Shown: piece after piece, positions 62,507 to 64,000 of the stretch
Position numbering within the stretch: the stretch's first letter is position 1
Layout: each line of letters starts with the position of its first letter
NCBI RefSeq assembly: GCF_002929375.1
Contig: NZ_PJIP01000002.1
Coordinates: 347,820 to 411,819 of the forward strand
Reading direction: 5' to 3'
DNA length: 64,000 nt
From: Arthrobacter sp. DWC3
Lineage (GTDB): Bacteria; Actinomycetota; Actinomycetes; Actinomycetales; Micrococcaceae
Notes under the pieces: model-generated
What the model saw: only the letters and a program-made list of their open reading frames with translations
The model's database searches: none
Told to the model about the DNA's origin: nothing
Translations under genes and position numbers: made by a program

Positions 62507-63190
62507 GTGACCACACTGACCTTCGAACTGCCGGACGGTACGACACAGGACATCCAGGTCGAGCGCCTGCTCAATGCCGGATATGCGGGACGTGAGCAGG
62601 ACGAGGTCCAGGCGCATATCGCCGAACTCGCGGAACTCGGGGTACCCGGGCCGTCCACCACGCCCGCGCTCTACCCCGTCTCGCCCTACCTGGCGCAGCA
62701 GACGGACTCGGTGAGCGTGCAGCACGGGAAGACGTCCGGCGAGGCCGAGTGGGCGCTCGTGATCACAGACCACGGCGTCCTCCTGACGGTCGCGTGCGAT
62801 CACACCGACCGCGCCCTGGAAGTGCATGGCGTGGCCTGGAGCAAGAACGCGAGCCCTGACGTGCTGGGGCGGGCTGCGTGGAGGCTCGACGACGTCCGTG
62901 ACCACCTCGACGACATCGTGCTGCGCGGGTGGGTGCGGACGGAGTCCGGCGAGGAACTCATCCAGGACAGTTCGCTCGGCGCGCTTCTGTCGCCGGACTA
63001 CTGGCTGGACGTCCTCGACGGGATGGGCCTCCGTGAGCCCGGGACGGTCCTCATTTCCGGTACCGTCCCGATGATCCACGGTGTCGACCAGTTCGCTCCG
63101 GCCTGGCGGGTGGAGATGAGCGATCCGGTGACGGGTCGTGCGATCGGGGCGGAGTACGAGGTCGTCCCGATGCCGGCACCTATCGGCTAG
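62507..63190 (+). CDS. DUF2848 family protein
   Basis: 227 residues, GTG start with AAAGGA at 7 nt. LNAGYAGREQDEVQAHIAELAELGVPGPS and VACDHTDRALEVHGVAWSKN are the family blocks; the family is related to fumarylacetoacetase-type folds and may act on 2-keto acids. It pairs with the MHS transporter across a divergent region, so the pair likely imports and degrades one compound. Function not established. Confidence 0.85.
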   Translation: MTTLTFELPDGTTQDIQVERLLNAGYAGREQDEVQAHIAELAELGVPGPSTTPALYPVSPYLAQQTDSVSVQHGKTSGEAEWALVITDHGVLLTVACDHTDRALEVHGVAWSKNASPDVLGRAAWRLDDVRDHLDDIVLRGWVRTESGEELIQDSSLGALLSPDYWLDVLDGMGLREPGTVLISGTVPMIHGVDQFAPAWRVEMSDPVTGRAIGAEYEVVPMPAPIG

Positions 63191-63250
63191 AGGCCTCGTC
63201 TTCCCATGGTGGGCTGCGAGTCCTGCTGGGCTATTCACAGGGCGGGGCTA

Positions 63251-63259
63251 TGTGGATAA
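63251..63259. other. DnaA-box-like sequence
   Basis: TGTGGATAA, the complement of the consensus TTATCCACA. A second, 8-of-9 match (CTATTCACA) lies at 63231-63239. With only two boxes and no AT-rich unwinding region, a replication origin is unlikely. Confidence 0.5.
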
Positions 63260-63332
63260 CCAGCTTCGTCTTGTCCTCCACAATCGCCCCTCGGCCGCGA
63301 TATTAGTACGCGTGTTCCATAAAATTGCCGTA

Positions 63333-64000
63333 TGGCCGTTGCACCGCTCGAGAATTTCCCGGACATCCCCGGGTTGATCGACTCCGCCTGCGCAAGCCTC
63401 ACGGAATGCGTAGAGACGGTAGGCCGACACGACCAGGCCCTGTCCGGGCGTGACGCTTCACACGTGGTCCTCGACGTCGAGCGTGCTTCGAGGCTGGTGG
63501 ATCATCTGCAGGTCGTGGCTGCTCGTCTCGCCGAGGAGCACAATCTCGCTGCCGGGCAGTTCGTGGACCGCCCGTCGTCCGGGTCATCTGGTTTGTCGGG
63601 CTCCTCCGGTTCGTCGGGCTCCTCCGGTTCGTCGGGTCCGTCGGGCTCATGGGGCTCCTCGGGCGACTCCTCGCTCGGCGCCGTGTTGTCCAGCGCCGTG
63701 TCGCATGATGGGTCCTTATTCGGTGTCGATTCGGCCGGTCCTGCGTCGGCTGACCCCGCCGCCGCGTGGGGCACGACATGGTCCAGCGCCAGCACCACCA
63801 CCACCACCACGGGCACTACCGCGGGCACTGGTACCGGTTCCGGGGTCCTGGCGTCGGGGGTGTCGGCGTTCGGTGGCCGGGTGGGTGCTGGTTTCAGGGA
63901 TTGCGCGGACTTCCTGCGCTCGACCCTGGGCATCAGCCGGGCCGAAGCCAAACGCCGCCTACGCCTGGCAGCCGCCGTCCTGCCCGGCCTGTCCCCCACC
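63333..64000 (+). CDS. DUF222/HNH endonuclease-type protein, cut by the right edge
   Basis: At least 222 codons, open to the window end. MAVAPLENFPDIPGLIDSAC and VLDVERASRLVDHLQVVAARLAEEH start the DUF222 domain, and CADFLRSTLGISRAEAKRRLRLAAAVLPG is the conserved DUF222 core seen in large families of actinobacterial HNH endonuclease genes. Residues about 83-180 form a Ser/Gly-rich, then Thr-rich low-complexity insert that separates the two. The HNH nuclease domain itself lies outside the window. No ribosome site is obvious. Such genes are often present in many copies per genome. Confidence 0.8.
63596..63631 (+). repeat. 18-bp tandem repeat in the HNH gene
   Basis: Two perfect copies (63596-63613, 63614-63631) encode a Gly-Ser-Ser linker, followed by a degenerate continuation to about 63660. 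The repeat is in frame, so expansion would lengthen the linker without a frameshift. Confidence 0.8.

Noticed and set aside
63251-63259. Chromosomal origin of replication
   Set aside because: Only two DnaA-like boxes, no dnaA/dnaN genes and no AT-rich segment.

Overview
The window is high-GC actinobacterial DNA, most likely from an Arthrobacter-like member of the Micrococcaceae. The grounds are strongly G/C-ending codons, repeated use of leaderless promoters (TANNNT about 6 nt before ATG), an LAQTG wall-sorting protein and a DUF222/HNH endonuclease of the type multiplied in that family. No rRNA or tRNA genes, complete insertion sequences, CRISPR arrays or integrases were found.

Region 1 (1-25 kb) is a defence island with visibly lower GC than the rest. 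It opens with a type 2 BREX (Pgl) operon on the minus strand: pglW, pglX and pglY, the last cut by the left edge. Next come a divergent small acidic protein, a two-finger CCHC protein and a MazG-type pyrophosphohydrolase overlapping a GIY-YIG/DUF2075 ATPase. A tightly overlapping plus-strand operon follows: DUF6361 protein, phospholipase-D-like nuclease and SNF2-type helicase, with a small membrane-anchored protein behind it. The island continues with three consecutive genes that resemble DNA glycosylases (two uracil-DNA-glycosylase-like, one HhH-GPD-like) and ends with a DUF6236 membrane protein.

Region 2 (25.5-31.9 kb) holds carbohydrate genes: a GT8 glycosyltransferase, an aldonolactone oxidase, a 2-hydroxyacid dehydrogenase and two overlapping glycosyltransferases. 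A regulatory-looking hairpin and the remnant of a nitrilase gene follow.

Region 3 (31.9-43.9 kb) is mixed housekeeping and accessory: a RecB-like nuclease/helicase fusion, NIPSNAP, a SARP-like BTAD regulator, a methyltransferase, a large wall-anchored choice-of-anchor I protein, an inositol-monophosphatase-like enzyme, TfoX-like and DoxX proteins, and a winged-helix/X25 starch-binding fusion.

Region 4 (44-63.2 kb) is catabolic. A PucR regulator faces a five-gene operon of PxpA, biotin carrier, biotin carboxylase, PxpB and PxpC (5-oxoproline or related amide use). A MetX-like hydrolase follows. A LacI repressor with an 18-bp perfect palindrome faces an asparaginase / polysaccharide-deacetylase-fold (possibly cyclic imide hydrolase) / MFS / two-SDR operon. 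A nitrilase-type amidase, an FCD-type GntR regulator, an MHS transporter and a DUF2848 protein share TTGTATAC operator-like sites. Together these genes suggest a strain equipped to break down cyclic amides and imides, half-amides and related acids.

The window ends inside a DUF222/HNH endonuclease gene with a Ser/Gly-rich repetitive insert.
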